Of a stretch of DNA of 40,450 nucleotides, positions 1-9,964 are shown one piece after another. This stretch comes from a bacterium (GTDB lineage: Bacteria; Patescibacteriota; Gracilibacteria; BD1-5; UBA6164), in the NCBI GenBank assembly GCA_024635485.1, contig JAGXIV010000018.1, positions 1 to 40,450 on the forward strand, written 5' to 3'. How positions within the stretch are numbered: position 1 is the first letter of the stretch; every line of letters begins with the position of its first letter. Under the pieces are notes generated by a model. The model did not search any database and had not been told where the DNA came from. It worked only from the letters and a program-made list of their open reading frames with translations. The position numbers and the translations under genes were made by a program.

Positions 1-218
1 AATCACGACTTCAACCAATTATTGTTACGACACTTACAACTGTTTTTTGAGTTCTTCCACTTGCTTTGCAAGACCCATTCTGGGCATGACTCTGATTTAC
101 AATTATATTTGGACTTATAGCTGGTTCATCAATGACACTTTTTGTAATTCCAGCATTATATCATACGATTTATCTTAAGAAAAAGATGAGGGAAGGGGAA
201 GTAATAATAGAAGAATAA
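1..218 (+). CDS. RND efflux pump inner-membrane permease, C-terminal end (5' truncated by window)
   Basis: The open frame enters at base 3 and gives about 71 residues ending in TAA. It matches the last transmembrane helices of AcrB/HAE1-family proton-driven exporters: the stretch RLQPIIVTT, then TVFGVLPLAL, a WAGLGFTI segment and a final helix ending LFVIPALYH. The glycines in TVFG and WAGLG are TGA codons, which fits the recoding seen throughout the window. The tail is short, basic then acidic, and ends EVIIEE. A hairpin terminator follows directly. The family assignment is secure from the C-terminal signature, but the substrate cannot be inferred. A diverged second copy of this tail lies at 1653-1733. 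Confidence 0.85.
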
Positions 219-229
219 GATTAAAAAAT

Positions 230-259
230 AAAAATATTCCTCAAATTAGGAATATTTTT
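230..259 (+). terminator. Intrinsic terminator after RND permease gene
   Basis: An 11-bp perfect stem (AAAAATATTCC / GGAATATTTTT) around an 8-base loop begins 12 bases after the stop codon and ends in a T run. Confidence 0.8.
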
Positions 260-296
260 ATAGTATAAAACAGCATAACATCAACAAAAAATATTT

Positions 297-320
297 TCTA
301 AGCAAGGATAAATGCTTAGA
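297..320 (+). promoter_or_regulatory. Hairpin in the pilin A leader
   Basis: Perfect 8-bp inverted repeat, TCTAAGCA / TGCTTAGA, with loop AGGATAAA. It lies between the upstream terminator and the start of pilin A, about 40 bases before the ATG. It lacks a following T tract, so it is not a typical terminator. It may shape the leader RNA or bind a regulator. No known riboswitch was recognised. Confidence 0.35.
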
Positions 321-358
321 CTGATATCAAATCTCCTATTTCCATTTATAATCTATAG

Positions 359-1636
359 ATGAAAAAAATCTTATCAGGCTTTACTTTGGTAGAACTTATA
401 GTAGTTATTACAATTATAGGTATTTTATCGACGGTATGATTTGTCAGCTACTCGAACTATCTCACCTGAGCGCGCGACTCTAATAGATACTCTCAACTCA
501 CAAAACTCTCAGATTCACTCCAAGTCTATGCAACCACTAAATCCCTTCCACTTCCAGATGATTATATAGAGATTACAGCAAGCTGAGCAGCTAATGTAAT
601 AGCATACCAAGGATATGTTTGAACAGATGTTTTAGAAACAATAGACTATACGAATTGAGGACAAGATCCCAAAGATGATTCATTCTACACTTACTACCTC
701 ACCAAAGACAGAAAGAGTCTTCAACTGATGGCACTGATGGAAGAAGCTGGAAGTGTTGCAATAACTCAGAAGCTCAATATAAACAAGACCTTTGCTGCGG
801 ATTATTCATCTAGATATCCAAAAGTATACTGACGTAAACTCTGAGTTCTTACTGAACCTGATACCAATACTCCAGTACAAGAAGTGAGTTCAATATTAAG
901 TGGTTCAGGATATTTAGATATAGTGAAAACTACCAGCAATTATAATGCTATTATAAGTAATGAATCATGAGATATAATTACTGGAACATGATCTTCACTA
1001 CTCATTGCAAATCCTAATTCTAGCTGCAATAGAATTAAGCAGACAGGATGAAGTAGAGGAAATGGAATATATGTACTTTCAACTTTTTGAGAAATTTATG
1101 ATGCATATTGTGATATGGAAACGAACTGAGGTTGATGGACTTTGGTTCATAAGACCACAGACTCACAAAATGATTTAAGCTGAACTCTAGACATTAATGA
1201 AGGTAGTCCAGATTGGGAAAATGATTCTGAATACAGACTCTCAATTAACTATTGGAAATCCCTATCAACTGAATCAGCAATGGCTAAAAATATTCGTATT
1301 GATAATCTAGAGTGGAATGACGTAGAACCTTGAAATATTACAAGTATTAGTACAACTTGAGTAAGCTTTTCACAAACTGATGTGTATAGAATTTTTAATT
1401 ATTGAACTGAAGGTGGTTCACAAAATACATGTACGAGCTGAAGTAATTACTGGAATACTTGATGTTGCGCTCGATGTATAAATTTTGATAATCCTAATTC
1501 ATATTGAAATCCAATTAATGCACCAATGTTAAATATTAATAGTACTTCTATAAGTGTCTCAGCAATTGAATGAGCTTGATGAACTGCGGATTGAGCTTTT
1601 CATAAACTTAAAAAAATGTGAATTTTTCTCAAGTAA
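359..1636 (+). CDS. Type IV prepilin-like protein A with fibrinogen-like C-terminal domain
   Basis: 425 residues with TGA as Gly. The N-terminus is a class III prepilin signal: a short basic leader KKILSG, then FTLVELIVVITIIGIL with the +5 Glu, so a prepilin peptidase would cut after Gly. Residues 35-150 are shared with the pilins at 23083 and 28540 (DDYIEITASGA, DVLETIDYTNGG). From about residue 220 comes a head resembling a fibrinogen C-terminal domain: SCNRIKQ, AYCDMET and GGGWTLV, then further cysteines and a closing FHKLKKMGIF. It is probably a surface adhesin on a pilus or pseudopilus. Flanked by RND fragments. Its PilB-like motor is encoded far away, at 29657. Confidence 0.85.
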
Positions 1637-1652
1637 AAAAATAAACTTATCA

Positions 1653-1733
1653 CTCTTTGTTATCCCAGCTCTCTACCATACCATTTACTTGAAAAATAAA
1701 ATGCGTCAAGGAAAAGTGATTATTGAAGAATAA
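1653..1733 (+). pseudogene. Remnant of an RND permease 3' end
   Basis: 26 codons starting LFVIPALYHTIYLKNKM and ending KVIIEE then TAA, with no start codon. They match the last residues of the RND gene at 1-218 (LFVIPALYHTIYLKKKM, EVIIEE), while the DNA has clearly diverged. The similarity begins only about 15 bases after the pilin A stop, so the rest of this second permease is missing. It looks like the scar of an insertion, deletion or recombination that put pilin A between two RND copies. It cannot encode a functional product by itself. Confidence 0.75.
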
Positions 1734-1746
1734 TATCTATAATAAT

Positions 1747-1778
1747 AAAAAAGCTGAGGATTAATTCTCAGCTTTTTT
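1747..1778. terminator. Bidirectional terminator
   Basis: A-tract, stem AAGCTGAGGA / TTCTCAGCTT (one G-T pair), loop TTAA, T-tract. It serves plus-strand transcripts from pilin A and the minus-strand photolyase operon. The DUF2256 stop codon (1761-1763) lies in its loop. Confidence 0.85.
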
Positions 1779-1913
1779 ATTTTTTCTACACCGTTCACTA
1801 CAATAGAGCACTTCATCAAAATTATTTTTCCATTTTTTTCGAATCGTAAATGGTTTTTTACAAGTTAGGCAAAGCTTTGCTTCCTTCATCTGTCCTCGAT
1901 CAAGAATCTTCAT
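1761..1913 (-). CDS. DUF2256 small zinc-ribbon protein
   Basis: 50 residues. It has two CxxC-like pairs, CLTCKKPF and YCSERCRK, separated by the family signature RKKWKNNFDEV. This is the DUF2256 pattern (P-C-x2-C-x-R-P-F-x-W-R-K-K-W... YCSxRC), a putative zinc binder that often sits beside photolyase genes, as here. The start chosen is the ATG one base downstream of the photolyase stop. An ATG further upstream would overlap the photolyase and add residues that are not family-like. Molecular function is unknown; co-transcription with the photolyase suggests a linked role. Confidence 0.85.
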   Translation of the reverse strand: MKILDRGQMKEAKLCLTCKKPFTIRKKWKNNFDEVLYCSERCRKNKKAEN

Positions 1914-1914
1914 G

Positions 1915-3252
1915 TTATTTTTCTGCATTTTTAGTATAAGAAGCTTTATATATTTCTCGAGCAATTTTTGTTTCTTCTCTGTGATCTACAACGGTTCTTA
2001 TATATCATAGTTTGTTTTCAAGTGGGTCATGAATGGCTTTTAATTCTTGATTTTCTAGTTTTGGAATATATTTTTTTATGTACTTTGCTTTCGCATCAAA
2101 CTTCTGAGACTGTAAAATAGGATTAAATATCCGAAGTGGTTTTGGATCAGCTCCAACACTTGCTGACCATTGCCAATTTCATAGGTTCACTGCCTCATCA
2201 TAATCAAGGAGTTTCTCTGCAAAGTATTTTTCTCACAGTCTCCAGTCAATATGTAAATCTTTTGTGAGAAAACTTGCAACTACCATTCGAGCTCTTCCAT
2301 GCATCCAGTTTGTGGTATTGAGTTGTTTCATCGCAGCATCAACAATTGGATATCAGGTTTCACCATCACACCACTTTTGAAAGAGAAAATCATCATGAGA
2401 CCATTCTATATCTCTGTATTTTTCTAAAAATTCCTCATTTTTTGTATTTGGAAAATTATAAAAAATATGATGCCAGAATTCTCTCCATGCAAGTTCAGAG
2501 ACAAAACTCTCACTGGTATATTTTGCTTTATTATAAATTTGCCGTATAGAAAAAACTCAATGTCTATGATAAGGCGAAAGTCTTGATATTCAATCAAGGC
2601 CTAAATCATTTCTCGTATCATTATATGATTTTTTGATGTGGTTATTAAATCTGTCTTGCCCAAATTCCATTGTAAAATAAGGATGTTTTGGTATATCTAC
2701 ATAGTCTTTTGCTTCTGTTTGCTGTGAGCTTTGTAATTGATGAAATTCTTTCAGTTCGAGTTCATGGAATTCAAAATCTACTTTTTGCCAAAGCTTATAA
2801 AAAGGAGTAAATACCTTTCTTTGTTCAACTTCTTGAGGCTCTACGAGTAAAAAATCTTTATGTGACTCAAAATTACATCCCTGATGCTTGATTTTTTCTG
2901 CAATGGTCTCATCTCTTTTTTTTCCATAGCTTCCATAACTCGTATTCGTGTAAACACATTCTATTTTATATTCATGAACCAGACTTGGAATAATATCTTC
3001 TGGTTTTCAACAAAAAACTATGATTTTTTCTCCTCAAATCTTTTTTAAATCTTCAGATGCGTATTCAAGAGCCTCTCTTAGAAATCAAAATTTTTGATCA
3101 GTGAGTCATCAGAATTTTGGAGTTATATTTTCATCAAATATAAATATTGGTAGTACTTCATTAGAATTATGAACCGCTTCAAAAAGTCCAATATTATCTT
3201 GGATACGTAGGTCTTGTCGAAACCAGAAGATTGATTTTTTGTATTGTTTCAT
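1915..3252 (-). CDS. phr: Deoxyribodipyrimidine photolyase (CPD photolyase, class I type)
   Basis: 445 residues, the usual length for the family. An N-terminal Rossmann antenna domain begins [10 protein letters not shown]. The C-terminal FAD-binding domain carries [28 protein letters not shown], then NLGNWQWSAS with VGADP and RIFNP, the core of light-driven pyrimidine dimer repair enzymes. The Gly of NLGNWQW (codon 358, bases 2179-2181 on the opposite strand) is TGA. It is third in a four-gene minus-strand operon: the exported protein gene ends 3 bases upstream and DUF2256 starts 1 base downstream. It should use FADH- to split cyclobutane dimers. The antenna cofactor cannot be read from the sequence. 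Confidence 0.93.
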
Positions 3253-3255
3253 GAT

Positions 3256-4578
3256 TTATCGTTGTCCTAAAATTATTTGTTTATCTCATCTACTTGTATA
3301 TATATCTCCTCCTGCAGAGTATGTAAAAGCATCTTGAGACAGTATAAATGATCATCGTGCAGATGTTACAATTCTATAGTTTTCTCACTCTAGAGAAATA
3401 AAATCTGGACTCAGAGGAATAGTGAAATTACCATTTCATGTTATGTTTGTATTTCAAATTTCATCTCCATTTCCATTAAATACACTTATAGTTCCTGAAG
3501 AAAAAAATCATGATACTTGTACAGTGATTTTATTTAATTGAGCTTGGAAAATATCTCAATCTTTATTATTTTGTAAAACTTTTGGTGTAATATTAATACT
3601 TGAAATAGCAGAATCTACATTAAAATTTGAATCTAAACTCCCTTCTAGGTCTACAGGAACAATATTAAAATTTTTAGATATTTGAGTATTTGTAATGTCT
3701 CAAATAGTATCTCCTGTTATAACTCCTGTATTATCTTGAAATATTGTGCTTGTAACTTTGAGATTGTTTTGAGCTTTTCAAACTTGATCTTGTCCAATTG
3801 CTTCAGTTACTATTTCTAATTGAACATAAGTAGTTTTTGTATCTATTATTAGATCTGCTATATTATTAAAACGTAGAGTGTTTCATCGTACATTTCATTG
3901 TGATGCCGTTCATACTAAAACTCAATTTTTATACAAATTTCCTGAAATACCAATTCATTCAATATTTTGATTAAAATTGAATTGTACAGTTTCTGTCTTT
4001 ATATTTTCTAAATTTGCTTTTATTTCTAATTGTATTACTCATTTTGCTGTTCCAGCAAGTATATTTTTATCAAGTTCATTAAGTGCGTCTGTATTTAAGT
4101 CAGCTTTATAAATAAGATTATTAGAATTTGAATTATCAGTGTTTTCTTGAGTATCATCTTCTCACGCTTGCCCATTATTTTCCTCTACAGGAGTAATGAC
4201 TTCTGACTTTGAATAATGTTGAATTTGTATTCAATAGAGAATATGTTTTAAGATTTGAGCATTCGTCAGAATACTTTCTTTATCCAGCTTGTGGTGAGCG
4301 AGTGTATCCAAAATTTGAAGTACACTATAAGACTCAGTATTTTTATTATATTTAGTTTTATAAAATAATACTCTTTCTTTTATATTTTTATACAGTGATT
4401 TTTTGATATTCTCTTCGTAAGCATCAGTTTTTTGAAAAAAAGAATTAAGGGTATTTTCAAGTTTTATTTTTGTTTCAACATTGAGGTTTCAATATTTTTC
4501 TTGGGTATCATGAGCTTCTACACTTGTGATAGAATTAAGAATACTCGTAGCTAATAAAAAGTAGATTATATATTTCAT
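3256..4578 (-). CDS. Exported glycine-rich protein of unknown function
   Basis: 440 residues; no family recognised. The N-terminus is a signal peptide (MKYIIYFLLATSILNS, likely cut near VEA). Next comes a charged, helical region to about residue 150, then an acidic Asn/Asp/Glu linker, then a long beta-rich part with repeated short Gly turns typical of an extracellular Ig- or beta-sandwich-like surface protein. At least fifteen glycines are TGA. It sits between a small unknown gene (19 bases upstream) and the photolyase (3 bases downstream). That linkage may be only operon packing. Probably periplasmic or surface located. Confidence 0.75.
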
Positions 4579-4597
4579 TGGATTGTATTTTTTATTT

Positions 4598-4930
4598 TTA
4601 AATAACATATGTTTTAATCATTTGTTTCATTTCTTTTGTTTCTCAAGATTTTATTGGGAAACCATCTTTGAGAATATTAGCTATTCAGCTTTCAGTGTCT
4701 TTTATGAGTATGAGATTGTGCCATCATTTTGCAATACACACTTTGTCCCATATATTTATAAGATTCACTCTGTCTTTTTTTGTAATTTCAAGATACTTAT
4801 ATTTGAGAGCATGCTCGTATTTTATTTTTTCATATTGATATAAATGATGTGGGACTCATCTCGAACCTATCTGAATTCACGATTTTTTTCCCTGACTGAG
4901 TCTATCTATGTGTTCGATTTTAAGATTCAT
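4598..4930 (-). CDS. Small uncharacterised protein (110 aa)
   Basis: 110 residues, visible only with TGA as Gly. The protein is basic and soluble, with no signal peptide or membrane helix. It has IQIGSRGVPHHLYQYEK near the N-terminus, a central region YLEITKKDRVNLINIWDKV and a C-terminal GFPIKSGETKEMKQMIKTY. It is the first gene of the minus-strand photolyase operon, 19 bases before the exported protein. I recognise no family. The uninterrupted frame, compact spacing and TGA use at Gly-like positions support a real gene. Confidence 0.6.
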
Positions 4931-4960
4931 TTAAATATTTGCGTGATTATTTGAAATAAT

Positions 4961-4976
4961 GAATATACTTATTTTA
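4961..4976 (+). promoter_or_regulatory. Promoter-like element of the AI-2E permease gene
   Basis: Contains a TATACT -10-like hexamer (4964-4969), 29 bases before the ATG. The 16-base string GAATATACTTATTTTA recurs exactly at 6056-6071 before the next gene. No convincing -35 box. Confidence 0.4.
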
Positions 4977-4998
4977 TATATTTTTAATTATTTTCTGT

Positions 4999-6024
4999 AT
5001 GAATATCGATAAAAAGGTAGTTTTACCTCTTTGGATTATAGTAATATTTCTAATGTTTGTGGTACTTTACCTCGGGAGTAGTATATTTATTATGCTGACT
5101 TTTACATTTATTTTACTTATTTTCTTTTCAGGTATTTATAGATATTTTTGTAAACTTACGCACTCTAGTATTATTTCCACCATTATAACAGGTTTTATAT
5201 TTATTGGATTTTTTGCAATAATCTGATTTATCATTACGAATCAAATTGAAAGCTTTACTCAAAATTTTGATAAAGTAGGGAAATGATTTCAAAATCTTAT
5301 TTCAAGTAATTCGTATTTAGAAAATTATTTTCAAAATTTTAATATTCAGCAAATATTTGCAAGCATAGATTTTAAATCGCTTTGAACGAATGCTCTAGGA
5401 ATCATTAGTGGAATAGCTGGATGACTTGTAACTGTAGGTTTGTTACTTGTTTTTATATTAATTGAAAAAGATACATTTAAGAAAAAAATTGATATTATTT
5501 TTTCAGATAAATCTGAAAAAAAGATAGAGAATATTTACTGAAAAATCTATTCAGATCTCAATATTTTTATAGTTTCTAAGTTTTTAATAGCTCTCTTAAA
5601 CGGAAGCGTGAGTGGTATCATTATGCTTTTCTTTTGATTAGATTTTGCTCTCTTATTTGCCCTCTTTGTTTTTATTCTTGATTTTATACCTTCAGTTGGT
5701 TGAGCTATTGCTCTGAGTATACCTTTTTTATATTCTTTTGTTCAATTTGATCAAACATATATGTCATTTATACTCTTAGCATGTCTTATAGTGCCACAAT
5801 TTGTTACTGGAAACATTATTGAGCCTAAAGTTATGTGATCAAGATTGAATCTTAGCTCTTTTGTAATAATTCTTTCTCTTATCTTTTGGTCAAGCTTATG
5901 GGGGATAGCAGGAGCTTTTCTAGCAATTCCACTTATGGTTAGCATCAATATAGTTCTTTCAAAATTTACAATTACACAAGCTATTGCTATATTTCTATCT
6001 CAAGATGGACAGATAAAGAAATAA
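4999..6024 (+). CDS. AI-2E family membrane transporter (PerM/TqsA-like)
   Basis: 341 residues, the usual length for PF01594. Two N-terminal hydrophobic hairpins come first, then a soluble stretch (NQIESFTQNFDKVGKG), a helix, the central ENIYGKIYSDLNIFIVSKF and a C-terminal bundle with the hallmark FILDFIPSVGGAIA and GNIIEPKVMGSRLNLS. Family members export autoinducer-2 or act as ion antiporters or permeases; the substrate cannot be told here. Several glycines (VGG, MGS) are TGA. The gene has its own promoter-like element, and the two small genes downstream have separate ones. Confidence 0.9.
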
Positions 6025-6055
6025 TACAGAACTCATACATTTTTTATGTAGTATT

Positions 6056-6071
6056 GAATATACTTATTTTA
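6056..6071 (+). promoter_or_regulatory. Promoter-like element of the small membrane protein gene
   Basis: Exact copy of the 16-base string at 4961-4976, with TATACT at 6059-6064, 21 bases before the ATG at 6086. Confidence 0.4.
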
Positions 6072-6085
6072 CTAAACTTTATATT

Positions 6086-6253
6086 ATGTATTGAATTTTA
6101 TGAATATTACACGTTATTATTTTTATATGGGCTCTCGTTCAAATTCTATGATCTAGTATGCCGTTAATAAATAAAATCATTTGGTTACTTGTGGTAGGAC
6201 TGCTTCCAATAGTAGGGCTTATTATTTATCTTCTTGTAGGGAGAAAAGCATAA
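6086..6253 (+). CDS. Small two-helix membrane protein (PLD nuclease N-terminal-like)
   Basis: 55 residues: helix 1 around ILHVIIFIWALVQIL, a short loop MPLINK, helix 2 around IIWLLVVGLLPIVGLIIYLLVGRK. The W-x(n)-P-x-G-x-I-x-Y-x-L-x-G-R-K pattern of the second helix is that of the PLDc_N family (PF13396), found alone or fused to cardiolipin synthase-like proteins. Three glycines are TGA and three are GGN. The gene is too short to be found with the standard code. The role of the stand-alone protein is unknown. Confidence 0.7.
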
Positions 6254-6280
6254 TCATACAGTTTTTTTACAAAGGTTCAC

Positions 6281-6286
6281 TATAAT
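6281..6286 (+). promoter_or_regulatory. -10-like box upstream of csbD-like gene
   Basis: TATAAT, 32 bases before the ATG at 6319. The leader between them is AT-rich with no Shine-Dalgarno. Confidence 0.35.
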
Positions 6287-6318
6287 TATAAATACTTTAA
6301 TTTTTAAATTTATTTATT

Positions 6319-6525
6319 ATGAATTGGGATATAGTACAATGAAAATGGGAACAAGCGAAAGGACATATTAAGTCTCAATATGCTGATCTTACTGATGATG
6401 AAATAGAAGAAGCAAAAGCTGACGGACAAGTACTTTCATGAAAACTTCAAGAAAAATATGGATGGTCAAAAGAAGCAGCTGACGATAAAGTAAATGAATT
6501 ACAGGAAGACATTTCTAAAATGTAA
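6319..6525 (+). CDS. CsbD family stress-response protein
   Basis: 68 residues. It shows the CsbD pattern: start MNWDIVQGKWEQAKG, then LTDDEIEEAKADGQ, GKLQEKYGWSKEAADDKV and a helical end. CsbD-like proteins are small, hydrophilic and general-stress induced, with no defined molecular activity. Two glycines (VQGKW, SGKLQ) are TGA. The gene has its own -10-like box and a strong terminator, so it is probably monocistronic. Confidence 0.9.
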
Positions 6526-6541
6526 TTATTTAGAATCAATT

Positions 6542-6572
6542 AAAACTCTCATAAATTTGAGAGTTTTTTTTA
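6542..6572 (+). terminator. Intrinsic terminator after csbD-like gene
   Basis: Stem AAAACTCTCA / TGAGAGTTTT with a short loop, followed by a run of eight T. Confidence 0.85.
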
Positions 6573-6713
6573 TTTTTATTTAAGATTACTCTTAAATAAA
6601 AATAAATTTTATTTATTACATTTCTAAAAAAGTATTATATTTAGTATTAGATTGATTTTAAATAGGAGAAAATGTTGTAGTTACTAGAGAATATAATATT
6701 TAATTTATTTGTT

Positions 6714-8240
6714 ATGACTATAGTGAAGAAATATTGGTTTGAAATGAAAATACAAGCTTTTACACTCGTAGAACTCATAGTAGTAATCACAATTCTTGCA
6801 ATACTTTGAACAATTGGATTTATTTCACTACAGTGATATTCACTTTCAGCACGTGATTCTCGAAGAATCTCTGATATTTCAACAGTAGAAAAGTCATTAT
6901 GAATATATAATACGACTCAATCTACACTTCCATCTCCAGATCGTGCTATTCTTATTACTGGTTCTTGAAATGCATTATGATATCAATGATTTTTATGAAC
7001 GGGAGTACTCAATGAACTAAAAATGTGAGGTGAAATATTAGATCCATTATATCTTACTCCTTTTATATATAGTACTGATGTATGAAAATCAAGATATCAA
7101 ATTATGGCTTATATGGAAAAATCTCAGCTTTTAGTAGATACAGTTCCTGAAACTTATGCACTAGTTTGAGACTATACGAATTCATTTCCCAAATTTTTTT
7201 GAGAGAGATTTTTTGTACTCTTAGAACCTACTAGTCAAAAATGAATTCATGAAATATTAACTGCGTGAGATACTTTAGATCTAAACGCTAATAATAATGC
7301 CTATTCTATATATCTTACAAATTCAGATTCTTTTACTTGATCTTGATATTCACTCTATTGATATGCTGCAACTATATTAGGAGAGTATGCTCCAAATGAT
7401 TGCCCAAGTTGATTTATTTGAGTGCCATGAAATATAGAGTTTCATCCTGAATGATTTTGTGTGGCTCAATATGAGATGACTTACAGTGACGCGAATGTAG
7501 CAAATAGTGTAGATGGATGAACTGATTTTAATAGTGTTTCATACATCCCTGGAAAAAAAATTGTTTCTCAAGCATGAACTTTTCCAATCTGAGATATTAC
7601 TCAATGAGAAGCAATTGAAGCTTGTAAAACTATAGGAAATGGATTTCATCTTATTACTGAAAATGAATGGATGACTATAGCTCGAAGTATAGAAGCAAAC
7701 AAAGAAAACTGGACTTGAAATGAAATAGGGAATTGATTTATCCCAAATTGAGTTTCAAATAATACAGATATTTGATGTTATGCTACAGCGTCTGAAAGTT
7801 ATGACAGAGTGTTTGCTACTAAAACATGAAAATGAGTCAATGAAACATGTAATTCTCGTAGATCTCATACACTTCAAAACGAAAATATAATATGGGATTT
7901 TGCTTGAAATTTGTGGGAAAACGTGAATAAGGCGAACACAATTGACGGAGTTGGATATAATATTTGAAACTCAACTCTTTCTTCAAGTGATAACGCTACA
8001 TGGTGGGATTTAGATGGAGTTTATGCAAGATCAGAAATGAATCAGTCAGCTTCTTTTACAAATCATGGTTTATGAGAGTGAGTGTGAAGTGTTTATAATT
8101 CACAATGATATGCTCCTAATAATGTATTTTTACGATGAGGAAGTGCTCCAAATGATAGATTTCCTTGAATATATACTCTGAATCTAAGATGGAGAGATAT
8201 TGATTCAGAAGGCTCAGTTGGTTTTAGATGTGCTCGATAA
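6714..8240 (+). CDS. Type IV prepilin-like protein B with FGE-sulfatase/C-type-lectin-fold head
   Basis: 508 residues from this ATG. An ATG 30 bases later (6744) gives MKIQAFTLVE and fits a normal short prepilin leader better. Prepilin helix FTLVELIVVITILAIL; cleavage would follow Ala. The middle (TVEKSLGIYNTTQ, LPSPDR) parallels the other pilins only loosely. From about residue 240 the head resembles formylglycine-generating-enzyme/SUMF1 domains: EFHPEGFCVAQYEMTY, ACKTIGNGFHLITENEW, IWDFAGNLWEN, FLRGGSA and GFRCAR. That fold is used in phage and bacterial receptor-binding proteins. No sign that the head is a formylglycine enzyme. Very rich in TGA glycines. Confidence 0.85.
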
Positions 8241-8253
8241 TAATGTATAAAAT

Positions 8254-8287
8254 AAAACATCTCTCAAATATGAAAGATGTTTTTTTA
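8254..8287. terminator. Terminator shared by pilin B and the convergent cryptochrome gene
   Basis: Stem AAAACATCT / AGATGTTTT with T-tract on the plus strand. The A-rich left arm gives a T-rich tail to minus-strand transcripts. The cryptochrome stop codon (8285-8287) lies at its edge. Confidence 0.75.
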
Positions 8288-9829
8288 AAATAATGTAGTT
8301 TGATTTAGTTCTCACTGGTATGTATTATTTATTTTTTTTGATTTTTTTCTATCTCATTTGAAAGTTCGACTTGCGTGTTTTTGTATTATCTTTTTCTGAT
8401 TCTCTAATGAAGTATTTCTCTTCGTTGACCATAATATATCTTTTGCTTTTTTATTCGCTTCTTTGATATCAATAATAGGAAAGGGATAATTGAGAGTTTC
8501 AAAATGCTCCCATTTATGTGGTTCATGTATAAACGTTTCAGGAACTTTTCTAAGTTGTGGAAGAAACTGATATATAAAAGTTCATGTAGGATCTTTTTGT
8601 CTTCCATTATAGACTGGATTATAAATTCGTATGGTATTTATTCCAGTTGTAGCAGCTTGCATTTGGATTTGAGGATAGTGAATTCCAGGTTCATAATCAG
8701 TAAAGAGGCATGCTAATCTTGCTGCAATAGCTTGCCAAGGTTGCATACAAGTATTACATAAAAAACTTACGAGCATCGCTCTTGAACGAAAGTTTGTCCA
8801 TCAGGTTTGATGTAATTCTGTGATGACAGCATCTATATATGGGATTCCAGATTTTGCCAGAAATACTGCATCTATGAGCTCAAAATTAGCTTTATTCCTG
8901 AGAGGATTAAAGTCAGGATTAAGATTTCTAATTTCAATTTCAACTTCGTCTTCGAGCTTCTGAATAAAGTGAGATTGCCAATGAAGTCTGGATAAAAAAT
9001 ATTCAAGTGACTGTATGTGATTTTTAGAAGCTGAACTTTGAATTGTTTTGAGTTCTAAGATTCTGTTGTATGTTTTATGAAGAACATATTTAATTGATAG
9101 ACATCAATAGGTGATATAGGGAGAAATACGGGAACAAGATTTTTGTGATTCATAAGGTTTTGAAATATCATACATATATGAGCGACTTCTTTGAGCGAGG
9201 AAATTTTGTAGTATTTTTTTTCCTTCTTCTTCTCCTCATTTTTGTAATTTTCTAGTGGATGCTATAATTTTAAAAAGAGATGAGTAATAGTTTTTACATT
9301 TTTTCGATACTCCTCTCATCTCTTCTGCAATATTTATTTCTCAAGTATTTGATCTGGACTCATAGATTGCTTGCTTCATTCTTTTGTGCCAGATTTTATT
9401 CCAGGAATCTCTATTTTTCAGTTTTCTGACAATCCCATTTGTTGGATATTCTTTGAATTCTATATTTTTACTTCGAAGATACTTTCATATATTTTTATCT
9501 CTTTCGTAACTTTTGAGATTTCAGGTTTCTGCGTGTGCGGATATTTTTTGAATCTTAAAAAATTTTGAAATATATTCAAATCATTCAAGCGAATTATAAG
9601 GAAGAAAGAGAAGAGGAATTCATAATTTTTTTAATTCGCGCTCTAAATGCAAGAGACTGGATACTATAAATTGCATATGAAAATCAGAAAAATCATCTTG
9701 TGAAATCAAGTCACTTTCAAAAAAATATACTCAAATACTTGGAATATCGTTTGATATATTTGCAAGACAAGCATGGTCTGACACTCGTAAGTCTTTCTTA
9801 AACCAGATTATTTCTACTGTTTCTTTCAT
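8285..9829 (-). CDS. Cryptochrome/photolyase family protein
   Basis: 514 residues. N-terminal Rossmann antenna-like domain ([17 protein letters not shown]). The FAD-binding domain has [56 protein letters not shown] and [14 protein letters not shown]. This is not the TGYMHNR/NWQW pattern of the class I enzyme at 1915; it fits a cryptochrome-like branch with TGxxNFRxR. The Gly of TGW is TGA. The basic tail (FKGDRKKSKK) could bind DNA. It may be a repair enzyme or a photoreceptor; the sequence does not decide. Divergently transcribed from topoisomerase IB. Confidence 0.85.
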
Positions 9830-9964
9830 ATATACGTATTATATACATATATAATATATTTTATTTTATTTTATCAAGGGGAACTTCTCCATAACTCATA
9901 GTCCTCATACATATTCAATACATATGTAAGCTAATCTTATTTCAAATATTCATTAAAATATTAT

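Noticed and set aside
6714-8240. Diversity-generating retroelement acting on the FGE-fold pilin head.
   Set aside because: No reverse transcriptase gene, accessory gene or template repeat is visible in the window; kept only as a thing to check elsewhere.
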